A stretch of DNA of 37,452 bases from NCBI GenBank assembly GCA_022562615.1, contig JADFOW010000007.1, positions 1 to 37,452 of the forward strand, written 5' to 3'. A program made the translations under genes and the position numbers. Each line of letters starts with the position of its first letter. Positions within the stretch are counted from its first letter, which is position 1. Below the pieces are notes generated by a model. It was not told the DNA's origin. It made no database searches and saw nothing but the letters and a program-made list of their open reading frames with translations. Shown in pieces: positions 22,104 to 30,380 of the stretch. This DNA comes from Nitrososphaerota archaeon. GTDB lineage: Archaea > Thermoproteota > Nitrososphaeria > Nitrososphaerales > Nitrosopumilaceae.

Positions 22104-24229
22104 AAATAGAGAAACTAGATCTTCCAAAATCTGCAATTGAATTTTTAAAATCAGAAGGATTAACAAAACTATATCCGCCTCAAAATGATGCCATAAAGGC
22201 AGGACTGCTGAAAGGAAAAAGTGTTTTGGTGTCTGCTCCTACTGCAAGTGGCAAGACACTAATTGCGACCTTGGCAATTATTAGTTATCTTTCAAAAAAT
22301 AAGGGAAAGGTAATCTATCTTAGCCCACTTAGAGCATTGGCTGCCGAAAAATTTTTAGAGTTTAAAAAATTAGAAAAAATTTCTATAGGAAATAAAATCA
22401 AAGTGGGAATTTCTACTGGAGATTATGAAAATATTGAAAAAAAACTAGAGAAAAACAATGTTTTGATTTTAACGAATGAGAAGATGGATTCAATAATCAG
22501 ACATGAAGCTGAGTGGATTGATGAAATTGGTCTTGTGATTTCTGATGAAATACATTTGATTGGTGATGATTCACGTGGTCCAACACTTGAGATGATTCTA
22601 ACTCATCTAAAAGAACTAGAACACAAACCACAAATTTTAGGTCTTAGTGCTACAATAACAAATTCCCACGAGATTGCAAATTGGCTTGGATGCAAGCTTG
22701 TAGACAGTAAATGGAGACCCGTACCACTCTTTGAGGGAGTTTACGATGGGGGGTTGGTAACAATGAGTGATGGTACTACCTTTGAGGTAGCTAACACCAT
22801 TCGTGGAATACCAATTGATCTAGGCGTGCAATGCGTGCAGGAGGGAGGCCAGTCGCTTATTTTTGCAGAAACAAGGATCCGTTCCAAGTCTTTAGCAATA
22901 AAAGCGGTAGAAGTAATCGAGCAACTTTTAGAAAAAAAAGAACTTGACGAACTAGAAAAAATTTCAAAAAAGATTCTAACAAACAACGAACAAACTGACC
23001 TTGTAAAGACCCTTGCAATTCTGGTAAAGAAAGGGGTTGCTTTTCATCACGCAGGATTAAATCAAACATGCAGACAAATCATAGAAACTGAATTCCGTAA
23101 AGGAACAATCAAGTTGTTGTCATCTACTCCAACTTTGGCAGCTGGTGTCAATCTTCCAGCAAGACGTGTTGTAATTTCAAATATTAACAGATACAATGCA
23201 AAGGTTGGAGCAAACAGACCAATCAGTGTACTAGAGTATAAACAACTCTGTGGAAGAGCAGGCAGACCTCAATACGACAAGTTTGGCGAATCAATAGTTG
23301 TTGGAAATGGAAACGGTGAGGAAATATTAGAGCACTACATAAAAGGAGAACCTGAACCAATAGAATCAAAAATTACTGAAGACAAGTCTTTGAGAACACA
23401 TATTCTAAGTTTAATTGTCACACATCCAGGAATTAAAAAAGAAGAGATTCTAAATTTCTTTTTACAAACATTAGGAGGACTGCAATCAAGTAAGCCCACA
23501 ATAAAATTTGGAATCGATATTGCATTGCGTTTTCTTTCAAGTGAATTTTTGATAATAAAAAAAGGTGAAAGATATGCAGCTACTGAATTTGGAAAAAAGA
23601 CATCTATGCTGTATATTGATCCATTAACCGCAACTCATTTCAGAGATTCAATAGAAAATGTATCGAAGAAAAGAAAACACACTTTTGGATTTTTACATGT
23701 AATTACAAATTCTGAGGAATTTTTCCCAAAGTTCTCTCTGAGAAACAAAGACTTTGAGACTGCCTCTATAATGATTGAAAATCACACATCGGAACTGCTT
23801 GAGCCAATATCCGAGTATGATTGCTCAAGGAGCCTTCTTGCCTTGCAGTCATGGATTACAGAGTCTTCAGAAACTACTCTCTCAGATAATCTGGGAATAG
23901 AGTCAGGGGACATGCATAGGATGGTAGAGAATGCAAACTGGTTAATTTACTGCCTCCGAGAGATTGCAAAACACGTGGAGAGGGCAGATTTGCTCGAAGA
24001 ACTTGAAAATCTACGAAGACGAATCGTTTATGGAATCAGAGAAGAACTCCTTGAACTAGTCAAAGTAAAGGGCATAGGAAGAAAAAGGGCAAGAACTCTA
24101 TTCAAACACCATATAAGGACACTAGATGACTTGACAAAGATTCCAGTAAACAAATTAGCAGAAATTGATAAAATTGGTTTAACCCTTGCAGATAACATAA
24201 AGTCAGAATTAAAAAAAGTTAGATATTGA
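22100..24229 (+). CDS. hel308: ATP-dependent DNA helicase Hel308
   Basis: A 709-residue superfamily 2 helicase. Q motif YPPQNDAI (Gln28), Walker A APTASGKT (46-53), SPLRALAAEK, DEIH (149-152), GLSATITN (181-188), VAFHHAGL, TPTLAAGVNLPARRV and motif VI QLCGRAGRPQYDKFG are in order, then the winged helix and ratchet domains and a C-terminal helix-hairpin-helix (VKGIGRKRARTLFKHH, EIDKIGLTLADNIKSEL). Hel308 remodels stalled forks and recombination intermediates. Four-base overlaps with mcm upstream and with the TTG of the next gene downstream (TTGA). Confidence 0.95.
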   Translation: MKIEKLDLPKSAIEFLKSEGLTKLYPPQNDAIKAGLLKGKSVLVSAPTASGKTLIATLAIISYLSKNKGKVIYLSPLRALAAEKFLEFKKLEKISIGNKIKVGISTGDYENIEKKLEKNNVLILTNEKMDSIIRHEAEWIDEIGLVISDEIHLIGDDSRGPTLEMILTHLKELEHKPQILGLSATITNSHEIANWLGCKLVDSKWRPVPLFEGVYDGGLVTMSDGTTFEVANTIRGIPIDLGVQCVQEGGQSLIFAETRIRSKSLAIKAVEVIEQLLEKKELDELEKISKKILTNNEQTDLVKTLAILVKKGVAFHHAGLNQTCRQIIETEFRKGTIKLLSSTPTLAAGVNLPARRVVISNINRYNAKVGANRPISVLEYKQLCGRAGRPQYDKFGESIVVGNGNGEEILEHYIKGEPEPIESKITEDKSLRTHILSLIVTHPGIKKEEILNFFLQTLGGLQSSKPTIKFGIDIALRFLSSEFLIIKKGERYAATEFGKKTSMLYIDPLTATHFRDSIENVSKKRKHTFGFLHVITNSEEFFPKFSLRNKDFETASIMIENHTSELLEPISEYDCSRSLLALQSWITESSETTLSDNLGIESGDMHRMVENANWLIYCLREIAKHVERADLLEELENLRRRIVYGIREELLELVKVKGIGRKRARTLFKHHIRTLDDLTKIPVNKLAEIDKIGLTLADNIKSELKKVRY

Positions 24230-25217
24230 CTGAATTAATTATTCCAGCAGTTGTTTCTTGTGTAATTGCATTTTTTACGGTTTATCTTACAACTCCCCCG
24301 CTGATAAAATTTTTACAAAAAAAAATATGACAGTCATTGACATGCACAAGAAAGGACATGTTATGATTGCAAGGCCTGGCGGCATATCAATTATTTCAGG
24401 AATCATTGCTTCTGAAATTATACTTTATGCGTTTTTGCAAATGAATGAAATTTTAGCTGTAATGATAACAACTTTTCTGGCATTTGCAATTGGCTATGTA
24501 GATGATAGAAAGGGTATGGGAGGATGGTTCAAACCAGTTGCACTAGCACTAGCAGCATTACCAATAATCTTCTTGGGGGCATATGATTCAGATCTTGCAT
24601 TTCCATTATTTGGGGAAGTACATATTCCAATACTGTATCTCGCACTAATTATCTTCATGATTGTAATTACTGGAAATACCATCAATTCAATTGACGTCCT
24701 AAACGGAGTTGCAAGCGGGTTTATGGTAATTGCCAGTTTTTCATTGAGTATTACATTGTTTATCTTACATAATTACGAGATAGCAATTATTAGTTTGCCG
24801 TTAGGTTTCGTTTCATTGGCTTTTTACAAATACCACAAGTTTCCATGTACAATATTCCCAGGAGATTCAGGAGCACTTACACTTGGTGCAATGTATGGTG
24901 CTATTGCGATTGTCGGTCAGGTAGAGGTAATTGCCGCAATAGCTTTGCTACCTGCTATTTTAAACTCATTTTTATTCCTTGCAAGCGTAAAAAAAATTGT
25001 AGATCACAGAGAATTAAATGAAAAACCAGTAGAGCTTACAGATAATTTCAAACTCAAGGCAACTAACAACAAAAAAGCACGAGTCTCTTTGGTTCGTTTG
25101 ATTGTAGCGAACACGCCACTTACAGAAAAAGAAGTTGGTAATGTCATTTTTAAACTAGCTTTGTTTACTGCTGGTCTTGCAATAATTACAGCATTTATGA
25201 TGGAGTTTAAAGTATGA
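24226..25217 (+). CDS. GlcNAc-1-phosphate transferase family (MraY/WecA/Alg7) with apparent frameshift in A9 tract
   Basis: A multi-spanning membrane enzyme of the family that transfers a HexNAc-1-phosphate from UDP-sugar to a polyprenyl/dolichyl phosphate, the first step of archaeal N-glycan assembly. Core motifs are IGYVDDRKGMGG, NTINSIDVLNGVASG and FPGDSGALTLGA. The natural N-terminus, LTELIIPAVVSCVIAFFTVY then LTTPPLIKFLQKK, starts at a TTG overlapping the hel308 stop, but hits TGA after A9 (24317-24325). The downstream frame continues from ATG at 24327 (MTVIDMHKKGHVMIARPGGI). One extra A restores a continuous protein. Causes could be sequencing error, real mutation or slippage. If only the ATG at 24327 is used, the first helix is lost. 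Confidence 0.85.
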
Positions 25218-25447
25218 TGCACGGTCAGCTTTTTGTATTTATGTTTTTGATGTGGGTTTTGATAATAATTGGAGGTGCAATTGCAGTTATTATTCTTGGT
25301 CCAATTTCAATATCAGGTTTTGGGGAATTTGATCCTTTGGTAAATTCCATTGTTAAAGGTACAATTGCAATTGGCTTGTCAATCGCATGGATTTTAATTT
25401 TAACAAAAATGAAAAATTTGATATTTAGAAAAACATTCAACTATTAA
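25214..25447 (+). CDS. Two-helix membrane protein, 77 aa
   Basis: Last gene of the rightward operon, overlapping the glycosyltransferase stop by four bases (ATGA). Two transmembrane helices, about 6-31 (LFVFMFLMWVLIIIGGAIAV) and 44-66 (SIVKGTIAIGLSIAWILILT), with a basic C-terminus (KMKNLIFRKTFNY). It resembles the small TIGR00304/DUF131 membrane family in size and topology, but no motif is decisive. Confidence 0.65.
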   Translation: MMHGQLFVFMFLMWVLIIIGGAIAVIILGPISISGFGEFDPLVNSIVKGTIAIGLSIAWILILTKMKNLIFRKTFNY

Positions 25448-25475
25448 ATTTATGATTTATTCTAAAACAACACAA

Positions 25476-25745
25476 CTAAAGGTGCCAAGGTAATCCGTTT
25501 TTGATAATTTTTTCAGGTAACTTTTCCTTGTATTTTTTTAGAAAATTTATCTCTAATTTTTTGTCTCGTAGTTCATCTGGTAACATGATTGGAATTTCTT
25601 CAATAATTGGATAAAATCTGGAACATTTTGTGCATACTATGACTCCTTCTGATACAACATTGTCTTTTTCTTTAATTACATTTAGTTCCAACGGATGATA
25701 CTTGTCTATGGGACATGCTAAAATATTCATCATAGTTTTATTCAT
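25476..25745 (-). CDS. Trm112-family zinc-finger protein
   Basis: An 89-residue protein of the Trm112/UPF0434 type: NILACPIDKYHPLELNV (first Cys-Pro pair), a middle helical insertion, then VCTKCSRFYPIIEEIPIMLP, giving Cys11 and C38-x2-C41 for zinc. Trm112 activates several methyltransferases acting on tRNA, rRNA and release factors; archaeal members do the same. Its ATG overlaps the TGA of the upstream oxidoreductase gene (ATGA), so it closes the leftward operon. Confidence 0.85.
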   Translation of the reverse strand: MNKTMMNILACPIDKYHPLELNVIKEKDNVVSEGVIVCTKCSRFYPIIEEIPIMLPDELRDKKLEINFLKKYKEKLPEKIIKNGLPWHL

Positions 25746-26668
25746 TTTAGATCCAGATAGATTGGAACACCTTTTTTACTAGATAAAAGTGCTGCCTCTG
25801 CAATTTTTGCTATATTGATTACCTCCTTGGGCTTTACAACAATCTCATTTTTTCCTTCAATTGCACCAATAAAATTTTGAATTTGCAATAATATTGGGTC
25901 TTTTTTTTCAAGAGACACTTGACTATTTTCTTTTGATACTTTAATTTCTTGAGAAATAAGATCTGATAAAACTACTGCCCCAGAACAAACCATTCGAAGT
26001 TTTCTAATCTCTTCTGATGAAAAACCATTTGATAAAATAATTGCAGTTTTGTTATCCTTATAACCCAACATTATGCTTGCAAATTCTTCTTTTTCATTGT
26101 TTAAGGCACATAATCGTGCAAAAACTAAAATGGGCATCTCATTAAATATCCAATTTGCAGCATCAATATCATTTATTGAGCTCTCAAAAACTATTCCCTT
26201 TTTGTCATGAGATGATGATTTACTTTCACGATAAAATTCCAACATAACAAGATCACCATATTTTTTCTCTCTGACAGAATTTTTTACAAATTCTATTGTC
26301 GGGTTAAATCGTTCCGCAAATCCACAAGTAAAAATGACTCCATTTTTTTGAGCTAATTCTTTTAATTTTTCACCCTCCACTGAATCATACATTATTGGTT
26401 TCTCAACAAACACATGTTTTTTTTCAAGGAGCAGCTTTGTTACTATTTCAACATGGGCTAATACATTTGTACCAACAAAAACACCATCAAAATCTTCAGA
26501 TGCAACTAAACTATCTACAGAATCATAATGATTTACAGAATATTTTTTCTCACATTCATTGCTTTTCTGAGAATCGGAATCACAGACAGCAGATAAAACT
26601 CCTAGATCTGATAAAATTCTTGTATGGTTTTTACCCCACTCTCCCATGCCAATTTGAGCAATCTTCAT
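25742..26668 (-). CDS. Gfo/Idh/MocA family oxidoreductase
   Basis: A 308-residue NAD(P)-dependent dehydrogenase. The Rossmann start is IAQIGMGEWGKNHTRILSDL, the acidic NAD-binding residue is in SAVCDSDSQK, and HVFVEKPIM carries the family's conserved EKP catalytic Lys. The C-terminal half has the beta-sheet substrate domain. Family members act on sugars and nucleotide sugars; the substrate cannot be read here. The ATG directly follows the aminotransferase stop with no gap, and the next gene overlaps it by four bases. Confidence 0.85.
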   Translation of the reverse strand: MKIAQIGMGEWGKNHTRILSDLGVLSAVCDSDSQKSNECEKKYSVNHYDSVDSLVASEDFDGVFVGTNVLAHVEIVTKLLLEKKHVFVEKPIMYDSVEGEKLKELAQKNGVIFTCGFAERFNPTIEFVKNSVREKKYGDLVMLEFYRESKSSSHDKKGIVFESSINDIDAANWIFNEMPILVFARLCALNNEKEEFASIMLGYKDNKTAIILSNGFSSEEIRKLRMVCSGAVVLSDLISQEIKVSKENSQVSLEKKDPILLQIQNFIGAIEGKNEIVVKPKEVINIAKIAEAALLSSKKGVPIYLDLK

Positions 26669-27586
26669 CTAGTACACCGGAGTTAGCCAAGAAGAATAGT
26701 CATTGTTTTTGTTCATTACAATGTTTGTATATTCATCCATCATCTTTTTAGTAATATCTCCAGGCTTACCATTTCCAATTTTTTTACCATTCATTGAGAT
26801 TATGGGTGTAATCTCAGCAGCAGTACCAGTCAGAAAAATCTCATCTGAGCTAATTAATTCGCTTTTGGTAACAAATTTTTCTAATACCTCAAAATCAAGA
26901 TCCCTTCCAATTTTGATTATTGAATCCCGAGTAATTCCCTCAAGAGCGGAAGAAGATAATGTGGGTGTTATTAACCGGCCTTCTCTTACAATGAAGATAT
27001 TCTCGCCTGGGGCCTCACTTACATTTCCCTTATGATCAAGCAAAATTGCCTCCTCATATCCCTTTCTTTTGGCTTCTTGCGTTGCAATAATTGAATTAAG
27101 ATAATTTCCTCCCATCTTTGCCTGGGTCGGGGTTGACATGTCTGAGAATTTTCTCCACGATACCACTCCCGCAGTAATTCCATTTTTGTTAAATAAATCA
27201 CCAAAAGGAAATGAAATAATTGCAACATTGGTTGGGGCTTTTTCCGTCACATGAAGATTAATTCCATAATCTCCAATAAAATAGAACGGTCGTATGTAAC
27301 ATGAATTTTTAATTTTGTTTTTTTTGCAGATACCTATTATAGCATCACTGATCTCCTTATCGGAAAAATTAAGTGAAATGTTATAAAATTGTCCTGATCT
27401 TCTAAAACGTTTTACATGTTCCTCTAATCTGAATACAAAGAGATTTTTCCCATTCCAATATGCTCTGATTCCCTCAAAGATTGATGTTCCATAGTGAATT
27501 GCATGTGTTGTAATTGGAACTTTTGCTTTATCCAGCGTGACAAATTTCCCATCAAACCAAACATATTTTGAAAGTAGAAGATTCAC
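26669..27586 (-). CDS. ilvE: Branched-chain amino acid aminotransferase
   Basis: A 305-residue fold-type IV PLP enzyme. Arg and Tyr of the HAIHYGTSIFEGIRAYW block (28-44), RPFYFIGDYGINLH, PLP Lys157 in QAKMGGNYLNS, EAILLDHKGNVSEAPGENIF and FLTGTAAEITPI are the characteristic IlvE motifs. It makes Leu, Ile and Val from their 2-oxoacids using glutamate. Second gene of the leftward cluster, 30 bases after the nucleotidyltransferase-like gene. Confidence 0.92.
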   Translation of the reverse strand: MNLLLSKYVWFDGKFVTLDKAKVPITTHAIHYGTSIFEGIRAYWNGKNLFVFRLEEHVKRFRRSGQFYNISLNFSDKEISDAIIGICKKNKIKNSCYIRPFYFIGDYGINLHVTEKAPTNVAIISFPFGDLFNKNGITAGVVSWRKFSDMSTPTQAKMGGNYLNSIIATQEAKRKGYEEAILLDHKGNVSEAPGENIFIVREGRLITPTLSSSALEGITRDSIIKIGRDLDFEVLEKFVTKSELISSDEIFLTGTAAEITPIISMNGKKIGNGKPGDITKKMMDEYTNIVMNKNNDYSSWLTPVY

Positions 27587-27616
27587 AAAAAAATCTCAAT
27601 GTCTTTAGTACTTAAT

Positions 27617-28219
27617 CTATTCGGACCACCCTTCAATGGGAAATTTCATTCCTAAGACTCGCTTAGTCTTATCCTCTAGTTTTGAATATTTTTCAATTAC
27701 ATCCCAGTTCTCTTCAATAATTTTTCCTACACTTTCAGGAACGTCTGTCTTCCAATCAGATTTTCCACCCAAGACAGTATCGTACATCTTTTCTTTTACA
27801 GATGCAGCAGAAAGTGATCTTCTTTCTCCTATTTTGGGTTTGAGCCTGTATAATTTGAGCATGTATCCTTCAGCTTTGTCTCCTGTGTATGAGTAATAAT
27901 TTCCCTTTACTCCTTTGAGGATCCTTTTTCGCAATTTCCAAGATTTTAGAGACAACAGCGGTGGCAGATATTTTTTGAAAGGTGCTTCAAAGGTATAATC
28001 ATCTGTTATTAAAACAGAATTATCAAAAACTGACTCTATCATTTTTTTTCTGACTTCAAAATTAAATGGAAAACTTTTACTGGTGACCTCTCTTTCTCCT
28101 AAATGAAAAATTACAGGCATTACTTTTAGAGTATCTGCTTCCTCTTTTAGTTGATTTATAATTTCAATATGGGCATTGGTTAGGGGATTCAGATGTGCAA
28201 GATATAGAATTGTTGTCAA
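27617..28219 (-). CDS. Nucleotidyltransferase-like (HIGH superfamily) protein
   Basis: A 200-residue protein with the nucleotidyltransferase start TTILYLAHLNPLTNAHIEII: the TNAH segment matches the (T/H)xGH ATP-binding motif with Ala for Gly. RRSLSAASVKEKMYDTVL corresponds to the ISxTxxR block near the C-terminus, but the usual Arg is Lys. This resembles NMN/cytidylyltransferases such as NadM. The altered motifs suggest a divergent substrate or reduced activity. First gene of the leftward cluster leading to ilvE. Confidence 0.7.
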   Translation of the reverse strand: MTTILYLAHLNPLTNAHIEIINQLKEEADTLKVMPVIFHLGEREVTSKSFPFNFEVRKKMIESVFDNSVLITDDYTFEAPFKKYLPPLLSLKSWKLRKRILKGVKGNYYSYTGDKAEGYMLKLYRLKPKIGERRSLSAASVKEKMYDTVLGGKSDWKTDVPESVGKIIEENWDVIEKYSKLEDKTKRVLGMKFPIEGWSE

Positions 28220-28353
28220 CCATCAATGGCTAAAAATAAGTTCTATTTCAATGATTGACTTTTTTCTCATTTTGGCTGTACAAATTTGGTCCAAATATAA
28301 AGGCAAAATTTTTGGTAAATTATCTAAAAACTTACTTTGAAAAAAGAAGATGA

Positions 28354-29199
28354 CTATCCATAGGATTCGTCTTTGACTTCAAAGCTTCCATCTTCACGTT
28401 TGTTGTGAGCGGTGACAAATCCTCTTGGTGTCAAAAAGTCCATACAACCATCAATCGTCCCTTGCCATCCACAAATATAAAACATTGAATTTTCTTTTGT
28501 AATCTTCTCCCCAATTAGTTCTTCTAGGGGTGATTTGCCAGTATCTCTTGGTCTGAGAAAAGTTTCAACTCTACCTACTTGACCAGACCAGGATCTGTTA
28601 AACCATTCTTGCGGTCTGCTAATAGATGCTCTGTATTTGAAGTCCCACTCATCTCTCCCTCTCTTGACACTTTCATGATCTAAATCAGTTAGCAAATCCT
28701 TGTAACTCAACTCGTCGACATAACTTGAACCATGAAGAACGATAATTTCTCTTTTATCACCTATTGCGTTAAGATGTTGTGCAAAACTAACAAATGGCGC
28801 TATACCTGTTCCACCCCCAATACAGATAATACGTCTCATGTCTTTTTCGCCGTTTGGAAGGGTATCGTTAATCAAAAGTGCTAATCCTGTAGGCTTTAAC
28901 CACTTTATCTTATCACCTTCTTTTGCATTGAATAGTTGTGTAGTTAATCTACCTGGTAATGGTTTTCTAACCCATCTAACTACGAGCTCGACATACTCTC
29001 GATTTTCAGGATGTGATGCAATTGAATATGCTCTTCTAACAATTTTACCCCCATCAGCAGGATTTGACAATCCTAATGTAATGAATTGACCTGCTTTGTA
29101 TTCAGGAACTGGACCTTCATCAGGAACCATTCTAAATATTACGAGATCTTCTTTTAATAATTGAACATAAGTAATGGTTGCCTCATTATCTACTACCAT
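28354..29199 (-). CDS. Ferredoxin/flavodoxin--NADP reductase-like FAD oxidoreductase
   Basis: A 281-residue flavoprotein of the ferredoxin reductase superfamily: FAD-binding RRAYSIAS (55-62), a beta-barrel domain before it, then the NAD(P) domain with GGGTGIAPFVSF (128-139), VLHGSSYVDEL and a late CGWQGTIDG. It probably moves electrons between NAD(P)H and a ferredoxin; the two zinc-ferredoxin-type proteins in the window are possible partners, although 10 kb away. It stands alone, with tRNA-Ala behind it. Confidence 0.85.
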   Translation of the reverse strand: MVVDNEATITYVQLLKEDLVIFRMVPDEGPVPEYKAGQFITLGLSNPADGGKIVRRAYSIASHPENREYVELVVRWVRKPLPGRLTTQLFNAKEGDKIKWLKPTGLALLINDTLPNGEKDMRRIICIGGGTGIAPFVSFAQHLNAIGDKREIIVLHGSSYVDELSYKDLLTDLDHESVKRGRDEWDFKYRASISRPQEWFNRSWSGQVGRVETFLRPRDTGKSPLEELIGEKITKENSMFYICGWQGTIDGCMDFLTPRGFVTAHNKREDGSFEVKDESYG

Positions 29200-29323
29200 A
29201 CCGTAAATTCAAGGAAATATGCGGATAAATATCTTGTGCTAATTCTTTGTAAAAAATTTCTTTCAATCGCTAAACGTTAATAACCAATTTGGAAAACGTA
29301 ATTCGGTCAGAACACTGACAGAT

Positions 29324-29397
29324 GGGCCGGTCGTCTAGTCCGGTAGGATAGGTGCATGGCATGCATCGGATCGAGGGTTCAAATCCCTTCCGGTCCA
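29324..29397 (+). tRNA. tRNA-Ala(GGC)
   Basis: Acceptor GGGCCGG pairs with CCGGTCC and contains the G3:U70 wobble that identifies alanine tRNAs; discriminator A29397. The anticodon stem GGTGC/GCATC encloses loop ATGGCAT, anticodon GGC (29358-29360). The T arm is GAGGG-TTCAAAT-CCCTT. No intron, no encoded CCA. Its last 19 bases overlap the 3' end of the converging HEAT gene. Confidence 0.93.
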
Positions 29398-29933
29398 CTT
29401 TTTTTCAATTTAACAATTAGTTTTTCTAATTCAGAATCTTTGTCTTTTAAAATTTCTAAAATTTCTTTTTCTGAAATTTCTTCTTTAAGGTCTATCATTG
29501 CTTGTAGCGCACTTTTTCTTACCTCAATGTTAGAATCTAAAATACTTCTATGTACTACATCTTTTGCTTCTTTTGCTTTTAGATGACCTAAGGCTCCCAA
29601 TGCAAAAGCCCTTACCATGAAATGTTCATCTTCTACAAGATTAATAATTGAAGGAATTGTGCTAGTATCATCTCTATTTGCTAAAACTAAAGCTGTAAAT
29701 GCTCTAATGTTCTCACTTTCACTATTCAAACTTTCAATTAACAAATTTGAAATTTTATTTTTATTTAATATTAAAGAGCAAAAAGCTTCTCCTCTCACTT
29801 TAATATCTAGATCATCCAAACAACTAATCATTTTTTTTATTATTTCAAAATCATTACTTGATGCTAAAGTTTCTAAAATTTTGATTTTTTCTTTGCTTGT
29901 ACCTGATTCTAGAATTTGTCTGTCACTTTCCAT
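29379..29933 (-). CDS. HEAT-repeat protein, 184 aa
   Basis: About five HEAT-like helical pairs fill the protein: MISCLDDLDIKVRGEAFCSL, LIESLNSESENIRAFTALVL, IINLVEDEHFMVRAFALGAL, VVHRSILDSNIEVRKSALQA, each with the (D/E)xxVR signature. Such scaffolds bind other proteins; no enzymatic function is implied. Its C-terminal residues (KKSGPEGI) and stop are encoded antisense to the 3' part of tRNA-Ala. It may have lost an earlier natural end, or the overlap may be tolerated. Confidence 0.8.
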   Translation of the reverse strand: MESDRQILESGTSKEKIKILETLASSNDFEIIKKMISCLDDLDIKVRGEAFCSLILNKNKISNLLIESLNSESENIRAFTALVLANRDDTSTIPSIINLVEDEHFMVRAFALGALGHLKAKEAKDVVHRSILDSNIEVRKSALQAMIDLKEEISEKEILEILKDKDSELEKLIVKLKKSGPEGI

Positions 29934-30021
29934 TTTATCATTAAAATACCATGATCATACTAATAATAATTACATTTTTTTGGGAATTTTTTTTCTTCAA
30001 ACCAAAAAAATCTCTCCTAGA

Positions 30022-30030
30022 TTTAAATTA
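30022..30030 (+). promoter_or_regulatory. TATA box of alba
   Basis: TTTAAATTA is centred 26 bp before the ATG at 30052, which rules out the much longer upstream frame and indicates a leaderless mRNA. Confidence 0.6.
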
Positions 30031-30051
30031 TCCTTAAATACCAAAAATCAT

Positions 30052-30339
30052 ATGTCAACCGAAACAAGAGACACTATTTACATTGGTAAGAAACCATTGA
30101 TGGCATATGTTACATCTGCCCTAATTCAATTGGCAAACTTACCTGCTGTCAACATCAAAGCTAGAGGACTCAGCATTGGACGTGCTGTAGATGTGGCCCA
30201 AATCATCGCACGCAAAACAGAAAATGCAGGATATACTATCGGAGATATTAAAATCGACTCTGAAGCACTAGAGTCACAAGACGGTAGAACCAGAAATGTT
30301 TCAACAATAGATATTGAAATAAAGAGATCAGGATCTTAA
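30052..30339 (+). CDS. albA: Chromatin protein Alba
   Basis: A 95-residue nucleoid protein that dimerises and binds DNA and RNA. YIGKKPLMAYVTSALIQLAN carries the Lys pair (13, 14) equivalent to the acetylatable lysine region of Alba; IKARGLSIGRAVDVAQIIAR and the final beta-hairpin NVSTIDIEIKR follow. Length and spacing are typical. The frame is open far upstream, but the ATG at 30052 gives the family N-terminus and a correctly placed TATA box. A hairpin terminator follows. Confidence 0.95.
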   Translation: MSTETRDTIYIGKKPLMAYVTSALIQLANLPAVNIKARGLSIGRAVDVAQIIARKTENAGYTIGDIKIDSEALESQDGRTRNVSTIDIEIKRSGS

Positions 30340-30350
30340 TTTCAATTGAG

Positions 30351-30380
30351 ATGGAATTTTTATTTTTATTCCATTTTTTT
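30351..30380 (+). terminator. Hairpin terminator downstream of alba
   Basis: ATGGAAT (30351-30357) and ATTCCAT (30368-30374) form a perfect 7-bp stem followed by six T. It overlaps the 3' end of the converging gene at 30366. Confidence 0.5.

Noticed and set aside
29617-30051. Long N-terminal extension of the Alba frame
   Set aside because: It is antisense to the HEAT gene, with low-quality composition. A TATA box 26 bp before ATG 30052 and the usual Alba length fix the start.
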